The notes beneath the pieces are model-generated. The model saw only the letters and a program-made list of their open reading frames with translations. It was not told the origin of the DNA and did no database searches. A DNA stretch of 64,000 nt from Dongia deserti (lineage in GTDB: Bacteria > Pseudomonadota > Alphaproteobacteria > Dongiales > Dongiaceae): positions 62,001 through 126,000 of the forward strand of contig NZ_QORW01000002.1 in the NCBI RefSeq assembly GCF_003574735.1. The letters are read 5' to 3'. The position numbers were made by a program, and so were the translations under genes. This document shows, piece by piece, positions 11,400 through 19,612 of the stretch (position 1 is the first letter of the stretch; each line of letters starts with the position of its first letter).

Positions 11400-12442
11400 A
11401 GGGTTTCCGTGACTTTCTTGAGGAGAGGCGGCGTGTCGGGATCGAAACCGCGCGCCCGCGCGATGCGATCGACCGTCGCGTAGCACGAGACCATTGCGGA
11501 AATGAGCTCGGTCGCTGGATGGTTGGAGGATGCGACAGGCAAATGTGTGAAGTCCTTCGCGCTGCCGTTGGCGGCGCCGGCCACGAAAACCTGTGCACCT
11601 GCATTGGCGAGCCGGGCGGCACAGTGATCGAGCGAATCGCCTGCCGCGTCGCGCTGGCGGAACAGTAGCACTGGGAATCCCTTCTGCACGATCTGGATCG
11701 GCCCATGCAGCACTTCTGCCGCGCTGTACGGCTCGGCGTGCAAGGACGCCGTCTCCTTCAATTTCAGCGCGGCTTCCATCGCGATCGGATAGCCGACGCC
11801 GCGTCCGATGATCAGGGCAGAGCGCGTAGCCACGAGCGGCGCCACCATCTCCGACCAATCGGCAGCGACGGCAGCGCGCAGCGCACCCGGCAATTCGGCA
11901 AGCGCACTGTTGAGCACGCCATCCCGCGACCAATCCGCCAGCAGCGCCAGGCCGGCTGCCATCGACGCGATGCAGGACTTGGTTGCCGCGACGCTCTTCT
12001 CAGGGCCGGCCTGCAGCGGAATCGTGAGATCGGCTACCTCCGCCGCCGGTGACGCAGCGTCGTTCACGAAGGCAATGATCTTCGCGCCGCCTTGTTGTGC
12101 CGCCTTGGCCATCGCCAGCAGATCCGGACTGCGGCCCGATTGCGAGATCAACAGCATGGCCGTGCCACTCAGGCGCAGCGGTGTCTGATAGACCGAAGCG
12201 ATCGATGGCCCGATCGGCACGACCGGCAGTCCAATCTGTGTCTCTGTCGCGTATTTGAAAAACGCCGCGGCGTGGTTCGAGGAGCCACGGGCACAAATCG
12301 CAACCAGCCGCGGATCGAGATCGCGCAAGAGCTTGCCTGCGGCGCGGATCGCATTGCCCGACTGGTCGAGCAGCCGCGCGACAGCGTCGCCGGACTCCGC
12401 CGTCTCGCGCGCCATCCAGCTCGCGGAATTCGCGGCGTTCAC
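11396..12442 (-). CDS. SIS-domain glucosamine-6-phosphate deaminase (NagB-II type)
   Basis: A 348-residue protein of two SIS domains resembling the isomerase half of GlmS without the glutaminase domain. Motifs are CARGSSNHAA, LLISQSGRSPD and GPEKSVAATKS in the first domain, and GRGVGYPIAMEAALKLKET with AEPYSAAEVLHGP in the second. In NagB-II proteins this fold deaminates and isomerises glucosamine-6-phosphate to fructose-6-phosphate, the step after NagA. No classical NagB is present, so this gene completes the route. It overlaps both neighbours by ATGA. A related AgaS-type activity cannot be excluded by sequence. Confidence 0.85.
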   Translation of the reverse strand: MNAANSASWMARETAESGDAVARLLDQSGNAIRAAGKLLRDLDPRLVAICARGSSNHAAAFFKYATETQIGLPVVPIGPSIASVYQTPLRLSGTAMLLISQSGRSPDLLAMAKAAQQGGAKIIAFVNDAASPAAEVADLTIPLQAGPEKSVAATKSCIASMAAGLALLADWSRDGVLNSALAELPGALRAAVAADWSEMVAPLVATRSALIIGRGVGYPIAMEAALKLKETASLHAEPYSAAEVLHGPIQIVQKGFPVLLFRQRDAAGDSLDHCAARLANAGAQVFVAGAANGSAKDFTHLPVASSNHPATELISAMVSCYATVDRIARARGFDPDTPPLLKKVTETL

Positions 12443-13218
12443 GACTGGCCCCCGCTGTTCATCTGTTCGGTCGTCAGCTCGACCACGAAATCATAAGTGT
12501 CGCCGCGGTAGTGCGATTTGGTGAATTCCACCGGCCGGCCATCCTTCAGGTAAGAGATACGTTCGATATAGAGCGCCGGCGCACCCGGCTCGACGCCGAG
12601 CACCTGCGCATCCTCCGCGCTCAGGCTCTCGGCCGACAGGCGTTGCAGAGCGCGGACGGGCCGGATGCCTGCGGCCTCCAGCGCGACGTAGAGCGAGCTG
12701 CCGATCGCTTCCGGGTTCGGCAATAGCCGCGCCGCCACCACCGCCTGCTCGAGCGCCATCGGTTGATCGTCCGCCAGGCGCAGGCGGCGCAGGCGCACCA
12801 CGCGCTCGCCGGTCGAAAGGCCCAGCACCATTGCCTCTTCCGGCGTCGGCGGTGCAACGGCCTTCAGCAGCCAGCGCACACTCGGCGTCAGGCCGCGCGC
12901 CAGCATGTCCTCCGTGAACGAGGTGAGGCGCGACAGCCTCTGTTCCACGCGCGTTGCGCCGCTGGTGACGAAGGTGCCGGAGCCGCGCCGCTGGGTGAGC
13001 ACGCCTGCCTCCACCAGATCGGTCAGCGCCTTGCGCACGGTGACGCGCGAGATGTCCAGCATGCTCGCGATCTCGCGCTCCGACGGCAGCGCATCGTTGG
13101 CCCGCAGCCTGCCATCGTGGATCGCGCCCTGGATCAGCGCCTTGAGACGCAGATAGAGCGGCCCCGCGGCGGCATCGCCGAAGCCGCCCGGCGTGAAGAC
13201 GGCATGCGTATCGGTCAT
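12439..13218 (-). CDS. GntR/HutC-family transcriptional regulator (NagR-like)
   Basis: A 259-residue regulator with an N-terminal winged helix (residues ~20-88; LPSEREIA, ISRVTVRKALTDLVEAG, RRGSGTFV) and a C-terminal UTRA ligand domain (residues ~105-245). Family members such as NagR/DasR sense phosphorylated amino sugars and repress nag genes. Its place inside the kinase-deaminase-deacetylase operon with ATGA overlaps on both sides makes it the probable local regulator of both divergent operons. The operator is probably in the 14106-14396 spacer. Confidence 0.87.
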   Translation of the reverse strand: MTDTHAVFTPGGFGDAAAGPLYLRLKALIQGAIHDGRLRANDALPSEREIASMLDISRVTVRKALTDLVEAGVLTQRRGSGTFVTSGATRVEQRLSRLTSFTEDMLARGLTPSVRWLLKAVAPPTPEEAMVLGLSTGERVVRLRRLRLADDQPMALEQAVVAARLLPNPEAIGSSLYVALEAAGIRPVRALQRLSAESLSAEDAQVLGVEPGAPALYIERISYLKDGRPVEFTKSHYRGDTYDFVVELTTEQMNSGGQS

Positions 13219-14105
13219 GACCGCACCTCCGCGCTTGGGGCGCAGCGGCCGCCGGCGAGCAGGATCGCGCCGTCCAGGGGATCATGGCGTGGCGCGGTCA
13301 AGTAAGACTCGAACCGCGCGGGGAGATAGGGCCGATAGGCATTGCCGATGCTGCCGAGAAGGCAGATGCGTACGATACCGAGCTTCACGATGTGGTCCAG
13401 CGCCAGCGTGACTCCGGTCTGGCCGCGCTCGATGATGAAGCGCGCGATCGGGTCCGCCTGCTCCGCATGCTGGAAGAGTAGGGGCGCCAAGGCACCGTAA
13501 TCGCGAGGCTTCGCGTCCTCGACAAAGTGCTGCAGCTTTTCGACCGAATGATCGAAGCGCGCCCATACCGCGTCGGTGAAGGGCGTCGATTCGATCAGGC
13601 CGTCGCGCGCATAGAGCGAGCGGCGAAGCGCCTCGCGCCCGAGATCGGCGCCGCTGCCCTGGTCCGACAGCATGAAGCCCCAACCGCCGAAGGTCTGCAG
13701 CTTGCCGCCGATGGAAACGACGTAAACCGCGCCGGTCCCAATCGAGGCGATCGCGCCGTCCTCTCCGGCATGGGCGCCGACGCAGGCGATGATTCCGTCG
13801 TGCTCGATGCGCAGCATCTGGAACGGCCAGGTGTGGGCCAGCACGCGCTCGGTTGCGCCCGCCATGTTGGCGCCGGCGAGGCCAAAGCAGGCGGAGCATT
13901 GCGAGAGACGCGCGGCGGGCAGCCCGCCTTTCACGAACGCAGCTTCCGAGACCTTGGCGATCGTGGCCATCGCTTCGATCGGGTCGGTGGCAATATTGGA
14001 TGGGCCGCCCGTCGCCTCCCCGATCAGGCGACCGTCGGCGTCGCGCACCCGCGCGCGGCAATTGGTGCCGCCACCATCGATCCCGAGGAAATACGCCGCT
14101 GTCAC
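13215..14105 (-). CDS. BadF/BadG-type sugar kinase (N-acetylglucosamine / N-acetylmuramate kinase-like)
   Basis: A 296-residue ATPase of the ASKHA fold with the phosphate-1 loop GIDGGGTNCRAR, a FGLAGAN segment, IASIGTGAVY (phosphate 2) and GWGFMLSDQGSGADLG. Members phosphorylate GlcNAc or glucosamine, and one clostridial member (MurK) phosphorylates both MurNAc and GlcNAc at C6. Here a kinase is needed because the sugars enter through an ABC transporter unphosphorylated, and both NagA and MurQ use 6-phosphates; dual specificity is therefore an attractive inference. The start is GTG with only a weak ribosome site. First gene of the minus-strand operon. Confidence 0.83.
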   Translation of the reverse strand: MTAAYFLGIDGGGTNCRARVRDADGRLIGEATGGPSNIATDPIEAMATIAKVSEAAFVKGGLPAARLSQCSACFGLAGANMAGATERVLAHTWPFQMLRIEHDGIIACVGAHAGEDGAIASIGTGAVYVVSIGGKLQTFGGWGFMLSDQGSGADLGREALRRSLYARDGLIESTPFTDAVWARFDHSVEKLQHFVEDAKPRDYGALAPLLFQHAEQADPIARFIIERGQTGVTLALDHIVKLGIVRICLLGSIGNAYRPYLPARFESYLTAPRHDPLDGAILLAGGRCAPSAEVRS

Positions 14106-14396
14106 AGCCCAGCTCGCCGACCTTCGTAGAAGAGGAGTAATGCCAATTAGCTACCAATATATGACCGTGCGCACGGGAACGCCAGTGAATAATCCATGGT
14201 CAATTTTGGACGCGAGAGCAGACACGACTTTGTCACAGCATGTTGGATTTGTTCTGGAATTTACAAGGAACGATGTCGTCCTGGGATTTTCGAATAAGGC
14301 AGTCGAGGCGACGGGAGAAAGGATGCAGATTCCGTCTCGACAACGGTGGTATTATTTCGGTATTATGACTTCCAAGGAAGTTTCTGAGGCGGGCTG
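14106..14396. promoter_or_regulatory. Divergent promoter region of the amino-sugar island
   Basis: A 291-bp spacer, noticeably AT-richer than its surroundings, between the divergent kinase and murQ genes. It holds a perfect 12-bp palindrome CCGTGCGCACGG (14165-14176), a direct repeat GGTATTAT at 14348-14355 and 14359-14366 (11-bp period, one helical turn), and an inverted repeat ACTTCC-AA-GGAAGT (14368-14381) just before the murQ ribosome site. Any of these could bind the GntR regulator; I cannot choose among them. A plus-strand 85-codon frame (14140-14397) exists but has codon use unlike a gene here. Confidence 0.5.
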
Positions 14397-15308
14397 ATGC
14401 AGGGTCGGCAGACCGAACAGATGAGCGCCGAGTATGTGGGCCTCGATACCTGGCCCGACGAGCGCGCTTTGGCCGCGATGCTGGACGCGCAGGCCCGCGG
14501 CGTCGCATCGGTGCACAAGGCCTTTGCCGATATTTCGAAAGCCGCGACCCTGGTCGCCGACAAGATCCGCCGCGGCGGCCGGCTGATTTATGCCGGCGCC
14601 GGCTCCTCCGGACTGATCGCGAAACTCGACGCGCACGAGCTCCCCGCCACCTTCGGCATTCCGCACCAGCAGGCGCTGGCCCTGATCGCGGGCGGCTCCG
14701 GCAGCTTCGACAAGATCGACAACAAGATGGAAGACAGCGCGCCGCAGGCCGTCGCCGATCTGGCTTCGGTCGATGCCGGCCCCGATGACGTCGTCATCGG
14801 CATCGCGGCCAGCGGCAGTACCATCTACACCTGCGCCGCCTTGGCCGAAGCGCGCCGCCGCGGCGCCGCGACCGTCGGCATCGCTTGCAATGAGAGCGCG
14901 CCGATCTTCGAAGGCGTCGACGTCGCCATCCGCCTGCTCAGCGGGCCGGAAGTGGTGGCCGGCTCCACGCGCATGGCGGCGGGGACGGCGCAGAAGGCGG
15001 CGCTCAACCTGCTCTCCACGCTGGCGGCCATCAAGCTCGGCCATGTCTATGATGGCCTGATGGTGAACATGCGCGCCGAAAACGAAAAGCTGCGCGAGCG
15101 CGCCGCCCATATCGTGGCGCGCGCCGCCAAGGTCGATCTCGACACCGCACGCGCCAGACTGGTCGACGCCAAATTCGAACCAAAGATCGCAATTCTGCTT
15201 GCGGCCGGCGCCAGGGATGGCGTTCATGCCGCCCAGCTCCTGCAACAAGAACAGGGCAATTTGCGCCGGGCCTTGGCCTGTCTCGGCGCAGCGCCGGGCA
15301 AGGCGTAG
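14397..15308 (+). CDS. murQ: N-acetylmuramic acid 6-phosphate etherase
   Basis: Removes the D-lactyl ether from MurNAc-6-phosphate to give GlcNAc-6-phosphate, feeding NagA. The 303-residue SIS-fold protein has YAGAGSSGLIAKLDAHELPATFG near residue 65, the glycine-rich VIGIAASGSTIYT and the conserved EVVAGSTRMAAGTAQK segment near residue 190, all typical of MurQ. A GAGG lies 7 bases upstream of the ATG. It opens the plus-strand operon with a sugar ABC transporter, so uptake and lactate removal are co-transcribed; the 48-bp gap to the binding-protein gene has no terminator. Confidence 0.95.
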   Translation: MQGRQTEQMSAEYVGLDTWPDERALAAMLDAQARGVASVHKAFADISKAATLVADKIRRGGRLIYAGAGSSGLIAKLDAHELPATFGIPHQQALALIAGGSGSFDKIDNKMEDSAPQAVADLASVDAGPDDVVIGIAASGSTIYTCAALAEARRRGAATVGIACNESAPIFEGVDVAIRLLSGPEVVAGSTRMAAGTAQKAALNLLSTLAAIKLGHVYDGLMVNMRAENEKLRERAAHIVARAAKVDLDTARARLVDAKFEPKIAILLAAGARDGVHAAQLLQQEQGNLRRALACLGAAPGKA

Positions 15309-15356
15309 TCACTTCAGGCAAGGCATGGCAACAGGGACCAGGGAGGTTACCCGATC

Positions 15357-16628
15357 ATGGAACGCAAGACATTTCGCGCGGCCGCGCTGGGCGCCACCGC
15401 GCTGGTGGCCGGCATGGCGATGTGGTCGCTTTCGGCGGCGGCCGATGTGACGCTCACCATCGAGAGCTGGCGCAACGACGACTTGCCGATCTGGCAGGAC
15501 AAGATCATCCCCGCCTTCGAAGCCAAGAATCCGGGCATCAAGGTCGTGTTCTCGCCGACCGCGCCGACGGAATACAACGCCGCGCTCAATGCCAAGCTCG
15601 ATGCCGGCACCGCCGGCGACCTCATCACCTGCCGGCCGTTCGATGCTTCGCTCGAGTTGTTCAAGAAGGGCCATCTGGCGCCGGTGAACGATGTCAAGGG
15701 CATGGAGAATTTCGGCTCGGTCGCGCGCTCCGGCTGGACCACGGACGACGGCAAGACGACCTTCTGCGTGCCGATGGCTTCTGTCATCCACGGCTTCATC
15801 TACAATCAGGAAGCCTTCGACAAGCTCGGCATCAGCGAGCCGAAGACCGAGGACGAGTTCTTCGCCGCGCTCGAGAAGATCAAGGCCGACGGCACCTACA
15901 TTCCGCTCGCCCTCGGCACCGCTGATCAGTGGGAAGCGGCCACCATGGGCTATCAGAACATCGGCCCGAACTACTGGAAGGGCGAGGAAGGCCGCCTGGC
16001 GCTGATCGCGGGCAAGCAGAAGCTGACTGATCCGCAGTGGGTCGAGCCGTTCCAGGTGCTGGCGCGCTGGTCCGCCTATATGGGTGACGGTTACAAGGCG
16101 CAGACCTATCCCGACAGCCAGAACCTGTTCGCCCTCGGCCGCGCGGCGATCTATCCGGCCGGCTCGTGGGACATCGCCCTCTTCAACCAGCAGGCCGAGT
16201 TCAAGATGGGTGCGTTCTACCCGCCGGTGAAGAAGGCGGGCGACCCCTGCTACATTTCGGATCATGTCGACATCGCGCTCGGCATGAATGCCAAGGGCGC
16301 GCATCCGGAGGAGACCAAGACGTTCCTGGAATGGGTGGCGTCGCCGGAATTCGCGACGATCTATGCCAACGCGCTGCCGGGCTTCTTCAGCTTGTCCGGT
16401 CAGCCGGTGACGCTGGAGGATCCGCTGGCGACCGAGTTCGTGGGCTGGCGCAAGGACTGCAAGACCACCATCCGGTCGACCTATCAGGTGCTGTCGCGCG
16501 GCACGCCCAATCTCGAGAACGAGACCTGGGGCGCCTCCGCCAACGTGCTCAACGGCACGGAAACCCCGGAACAGGCCGCCGCGCGCCTGCAAAAGGGTCT
16601 TGATAGCTGGTACAAACCCGCGCAGTAA
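15357..16628 (+). CDS. ABC transporter sugar-binding protein (amino-sugar island)
   Basis: A 423-residue family-1 extracellular solute-binding protein. Residues 1-29 are a Sec signal peptide ending LSAAA. The mature part begins DVTLTIESW, followed by a classic substrate-binding fold. Neighbours (murQ upstream; two permeases, a dehydrogenase and an ATPase downstream; NagA/kinase divergent) indicate an amino sugar such as GlcNAc, MurNAc or a wall fragment. A ribosome site AGGGAGG precedes the ATG. A perfect 13-base inverted repeat follows 26 bases after the stop, which would favour excess binding protein over membrane subunits. Confidence 0.9.
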   Translation: MERKTFRAAALGATALVAGMAMWSLSAAADVTLTIESWRNDDLPIWQDKIIPAFEAKNPGIKVVFSPTAPTEYNAALNAKLDAGTAGDLITCRPFDASLELFKKGHLAPVNDVKGMENFGSVARSGWTTDDGKTTFCVPMASVIHGFIYNQEAFDKLGISEPKTEDEFFAALEKIKADGTYIPLALGTADQWEAATMGYQNIGPNYWKGEEGRLALIAGKQKLTDPQWVEPFQVLARWSAYMGDGYKAQTYPDSQNLFALGRAAIYPAGSWDIALFNQQAEFKMGAFYPPVKKAGDPCYISDHVDIALGMNAKGAHPEETKTFLEWVASPEFATIYANALPGFFSLSGQPVTLEDPLATEFVGWRKDCKTTIRSTYQVLSRGTPNLENETWGASANVLNGTETPEQAAARLQKGLDSWYKPAQ

Positions 16629-16654
16629 GCGCCGGCGTTCCTCCCTGCTGCGCT

Positions 16655-16681
16655 CCGATCGGCCGCCTGGCGGCCGATCGG
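16655..16681 (+). repeat. Strong hairpin between binding-protein and permease genes (amino-sugar operon)
   Basis: CCGATCGGCCGCC, one T, then its exact reverse complement; a 12-bp stem with a CTG loop is feasible. It lies 26 bases after the binding-protein stop and 48 bases before the permease start, with no U-run. It probably protects the 3' end of the upstream message or partly attenuates transcription. Confidence 0.7.
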
Positions 16682-16729
16682 GCGGCGGGATTTCGAATAC
16701 AGAAACTGGTCTCCAGGCTCGATCCGGCC

Positions 16730-17695
16730 ATGACTCAGAGCGTGACGCTGCAGGACAGCCATAGCGCGACCGATCACGCGCCCATCCGCCGGCCCTGGCG
16801 CTGGCACATCGCCGTGTTCCTGGCGCCGGCGCTGCTGGTCTATTCGGCACTGATGATCATTCCGCTCGCGGAAACATTGCGGCTGTCGCTGTTTTCCTCC
16901 AAGGACCAGGTGATCAGCTTCGTCGGCCTTCAGAACTTCATCACCTTATTCGGCGATCCGCGCTGGTCGGAGAGTTTCTGGCGAGCGCTCTGGAACAACA
17001 CTTACTTCTTTCTGATCCACATGCTGGTGCAGAACCCGATCGGCATCGCGCTGGCGGCGCTGCTCAGCCTGCCGAGGCTGCGCTGGCGCAGTTTCTATCG
17101 CACCGCTTTCTTCATGCCGACGATGCTATCTTTCGTGATCGTCGGCTTCGTCTGGAAGCTGATCCTGAGCCCGCTCTGGGGCGTCGCCCCCAGCATTCTG
17201 GCCGCGATCGGCCTCAAGTCGCTATTCGGGCCGTGGCTCGGCCAGGAGGCAACCGCCCTCACCGCGCTCTCGCTGATCTCCGTCTGGCAATATATCGGGA
17301 TACCGATGATGCTGATCTATGCGGCGCTGCTCTCCATCCCGGACGAGGTGATCGAGGCAGCGGAGTGCGACGGCGTCACCGGCTTGGCGCAGTTCTGGAA
17401 GATCAAGCTGCCGCTGGTGCTGCCGGCCATCGGCCTGGTTTCGATCCTGACCTTCGTGGGCAACTTCAACGCCTTCGATCTCATCTATGTCTCGCAAGGC
17501 GCACTGGCGGGCCCCCAGTTCTCGACCGACATTCTCGGCACGTTCCTTTATCGCACCTTCTTCGGCTACCAGCTGCAGCTGGGCGATCCGCACATGGGTG
17601 CCACCATCGCAACCGTCATGTTCTTCATCATTCTGGCAGTCGTCAGCTTCTACCTGCTCGTGGTCCAGCGGCGGATACGCCGCTATCAGTTCTGA
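16730..17695 (+). CDS. ABC transporter permease (MalF type)
   Basis: A 321-residue inner-membrane permease of the carbohydrate uptake-1 family, with six predicted membrane segments beginning at residue ~26 (IAVFLAPALLVYSALM). The cytoplasmic EAA loop reads EVIEAAECDGVTGLAQFWKIKLPLV near residue 205, the contact site for the ATPase. It partners with the next permease 7 bp downstream. The ribosome site is weak, consistent with lower expression than the binding protein. Confidence 0.92.
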   Translation: MTQSVTLQDSHSATDHAPIRRPWRWHIAVFLAPALLVYSALMIIPLAETLRLSLFSSKDQVISFVGLQNFITLFGDPRWSESFWRALWNNTYFFLIHMLVQNPIGIALAALLSLPRLRWRSFYRTAFFMPTMLSFVIVGFVWKLILSPLWGVAPSILAAIGLKSLFGPWLGQEATALTALSLISVWQYIGIPMMLIYAALLSIPDEVIEAAECDGVTGLAQFWKIKLPLVLPAIGLVSILTFVGNFNAFDLIYVSQGALAGPQFSTDILGTFLYRTFFGYQLQLGDPHMGATIATVMFFIILAVVSFYLLVVQRRIRRYQF

Positions 17696-17702
17696 GGCGG
17701 CG

Positions 17703-18542
17703 ATGAAGCAGGCACCGATCCTTCGCATGCGGCGTGTCGCGGTCCACACCGTGCTGGGCGCCTATACGCTCGTCGCGATCCTGCCGGTCCTGCTCATCAT
17801 CATGAATTCCTTCAAGGACCGGAAATCGATCTTCGCCCAGCCGCTGATGCCGCCCGACGCAAGTTCGTTCAGCTTGATCGGCTACGAGACGGTGATGAGG
17901 CAAGGCGACTTCCTCGGCTATTTTCAGAACAGCCTGATTGTCACCGTCGGCTCTATCTTTTTCATCTTGCTGTTCGGCGCAATGGCCGCCTTCGCCCTCA
18001 CCGAATACCGGTTTCGCGGCAACATCTTTCTGTTTCTGTTCCTCGCGCTTGGTGTCATGGTGCCGATCCGCCTCGGCACCGTCGGGATCCTCGAGATGAT
18101 GGCGAAGTCAGGCCTCGTGAACACGCTCACGGCGCTCATCCTGGTCTATACGGCGCAGGGCTTGCCGCTCGCGGTGTTCGTGCTGTCGGAATTCATGCGC
18201 ACGGTCAGCGACGATCTCAAGAATGCCGGGCGCATCGATGGGCTGTCGGAGTATGTCGTGTTCTTCCGCCTAGTGCTGCCGGTGGTGCGGCCGGCGATGG
18301 CGACGGTCGCGATCTTCTCGATGATCCCGATCTGGAACGACCTGTGGTTCCCGCTGATTCTGGCCCCTTCGGAAAGCACGAAGACCATCACCCTCGGCGC
18401 GCAGGTCTTCATCGGGCAGTTTGTCACAAACTGGAACGCCGTGCTGGCGGCGCTCACGCTGTCGATCACGCCCGTCCTCATCCTCTATGTGCTGTTCTCG
18501 CGGCAATTGATCCGCGGCATCACGGCAGGAGCCGTCAAATGA
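17703..18542 (+). CDS. ABC transporter permease (MalG type)
   Basis: A 279-residue inner-membrane permease, second half of the sugar channel. Six membrane segments start at residue ~14, and the EAA loop is SDDLKNAGRIDGLSEYVVFFRLVLP near residue 180. The frame is open upstream to 17487 inside the preceding gene, but GAGG 5 bases before the ATG at 17703 and the normal length support this start. Its TGA overlaps the ATG of the Gfo/Idh gene. Confidence 0.92.
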   Translation: MKQAPILRMRRVAVHTVLGAYTLVAILPVLLIIMNSFKDRKSIFAQPLMPPDASSFSLIGYETVMRQGDFLGYFQNSLIVTVGSIFFILLFGAMAAFALTEYRFRGNIFLFLFLALGVMVPIRLGTVGILEMMAKSGLVNTLTALILVYTAQGLPLAVFVLSEFMRTVSDDLKNAGRIDGLSEYVVFFRLVLPVVRPAMATVAIFSMIPIWNDLWFPLILAPSESTKTITLGAQVFIGQFVTNWNAVLAALTLSITPVLILYVLFSRQLIRGITAGAVK

Positions 18543-19597
18543 GTGCAGCGAAAATCCGCGTCCTGGTCGTCGGCCTCGGCAACATGGGCCTCAGCCACGC
18601 CCAGTCCTATCACAGCAATCCGGGCTTCGAGGTCGTCGGCCTCGCCAATCGGTCGGAGGTGAAGCTCCCACCGGCGCTGCAATCCTATCCGCGCTTCGGC
18701 AGTTTCGAGGACGGGCTCGCCAGGACCAAGCCGGACCTTGTCTCGATCAACACGCTGACGGATTCGCACGCGGAATACGCGATCCGCTCCATGGAAGCCG
18801 GCGCACACGTCTTCATCGAGAAGCCGCTGGCCGCAACTGTCGAGGAGGCCGAGCGCGTGGTCACCACGGCCAAGCGCCTCAAGCGCAAGCTGGTGATCGG
18901 CTACATCCTGCGCCATCACCCGTCCTGGATGGAGTTCATCCGCATCGCGCGCGAGATGGGCGGGCCCTATGTCATGCGAATGAACCTCAACCAGCAGTCT
19001 CACGCCGTGCAATGGGCGACGCACAAGCGCCTGATGCAATCCACCTCGCCGGTCGTCGATTGCGGCGTGCACTACGTCGATGTCATGTGCCAGATCTGCG
19101 ATGCCAAGCCGAAACAGGTCCGCGGCATGGGCGTGCGCCTCTCCGACGAGGTCGCGCCCGGGATGTACAACTACGGCCATCTGCAGGTCCTGTTCGAGGA
19201 CGGATCTGTCGGCTGGTACGAAGCCGCGTGGGGCCCGATGATTTCCGAGACGGCCTTCTTCGTGAAGGACGTCATGACGCCGCGCGGCTGCGTCTCCATC
19301 GTCATGAAAGAAGGCGCCAAGTCTGCCGACATGGAGACCCATACCAAGACCTCGACCATCCGCACCCACTGGGCCGAGCTCGATGCGACGGGCCATTACG
19401 TCCGCCCGGATCGTGACATCTCCATGGCCGACGAGCCGGGTCACCAAGCCCTGTGCGACCGCGAGCAGGCGTATGTGCTGAAGGCCATCCGCGAGGACAT
19501 CGACCTGACCCAGCACATGGCGGACGGCATCAATTCGCTCAAGATCGTGCTGGCGGCCGACCAGAGCGTGCGCGAAGGGCGGGCAATAGATTTGTGA
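18539..19597 (+). CDS. Gfo/Idh/MocA family NAD(P)-dependent oxidoreductase
   Basis: A 352-residue oxidoreductase. The N-terminal Rossmann motif VVGLGNMG, INTLTDSHAEYA and the family signature FIEKPLAAT (~residue 97) are clear, and DCGVHYVDVM near residue 178 carries the usual catalytic His. The ATG overlaps the permease stop as ATGA, so it is made in step with the transporter. Its substrate is probably the imported sugar, or an anhydro- or 2-epimer form of it. No step in the GlcNAc/MurNAc route otherwise needs a dehydrogenase, so its role is an open question. It is not a GH109-type glycosidase by length. Confidence 0.85.
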   Translation: MSAAKIRVLVVGLGNMGLSHAQSYHSNPGFEVVGLANRSEVKLPPALQSYPRFGSFEDGLARTKPDLVSINTLTDSHAEYAIRSMEAGAHVFIEKPLAATVEEAERVVTTAKRLKRKLVIGYILRHHPSWMEFIRIAREMGGPYVMRMNLNQQSHAVQWATHKRLMQSTSPVVDCGVHYVDVMCQICDAKPKQVRGMGVRLSDEVAPGMYNYGHLQVLFEDGSVGWYEAAWGPMISETAFFVKDVMTPRGCVSIVMKEGAKSADMETHTKTSTIRTHWAELDATGHYVRPDRDISMADEPGHQALCDREQAYVLKAIREDIDLTQHMADGINSLKIVLAADQSVREGRAIDL

Positions 19598-19612
19598 TGC
19601 GAGGAATCTGAC

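Noticed and set aside
10254-11933. A 559-codon reading of nagA
   Set aside because: The extension lies inside the SIS gene; ATGA overlap at 11399 gives a standard NagA.
15309-16850. A 513-codon minus-strand frame across the binding-protein gene
   Set aside because: Antisense to a clear solute-binding protein with signal peptide; spans the intercistronic hairpin.
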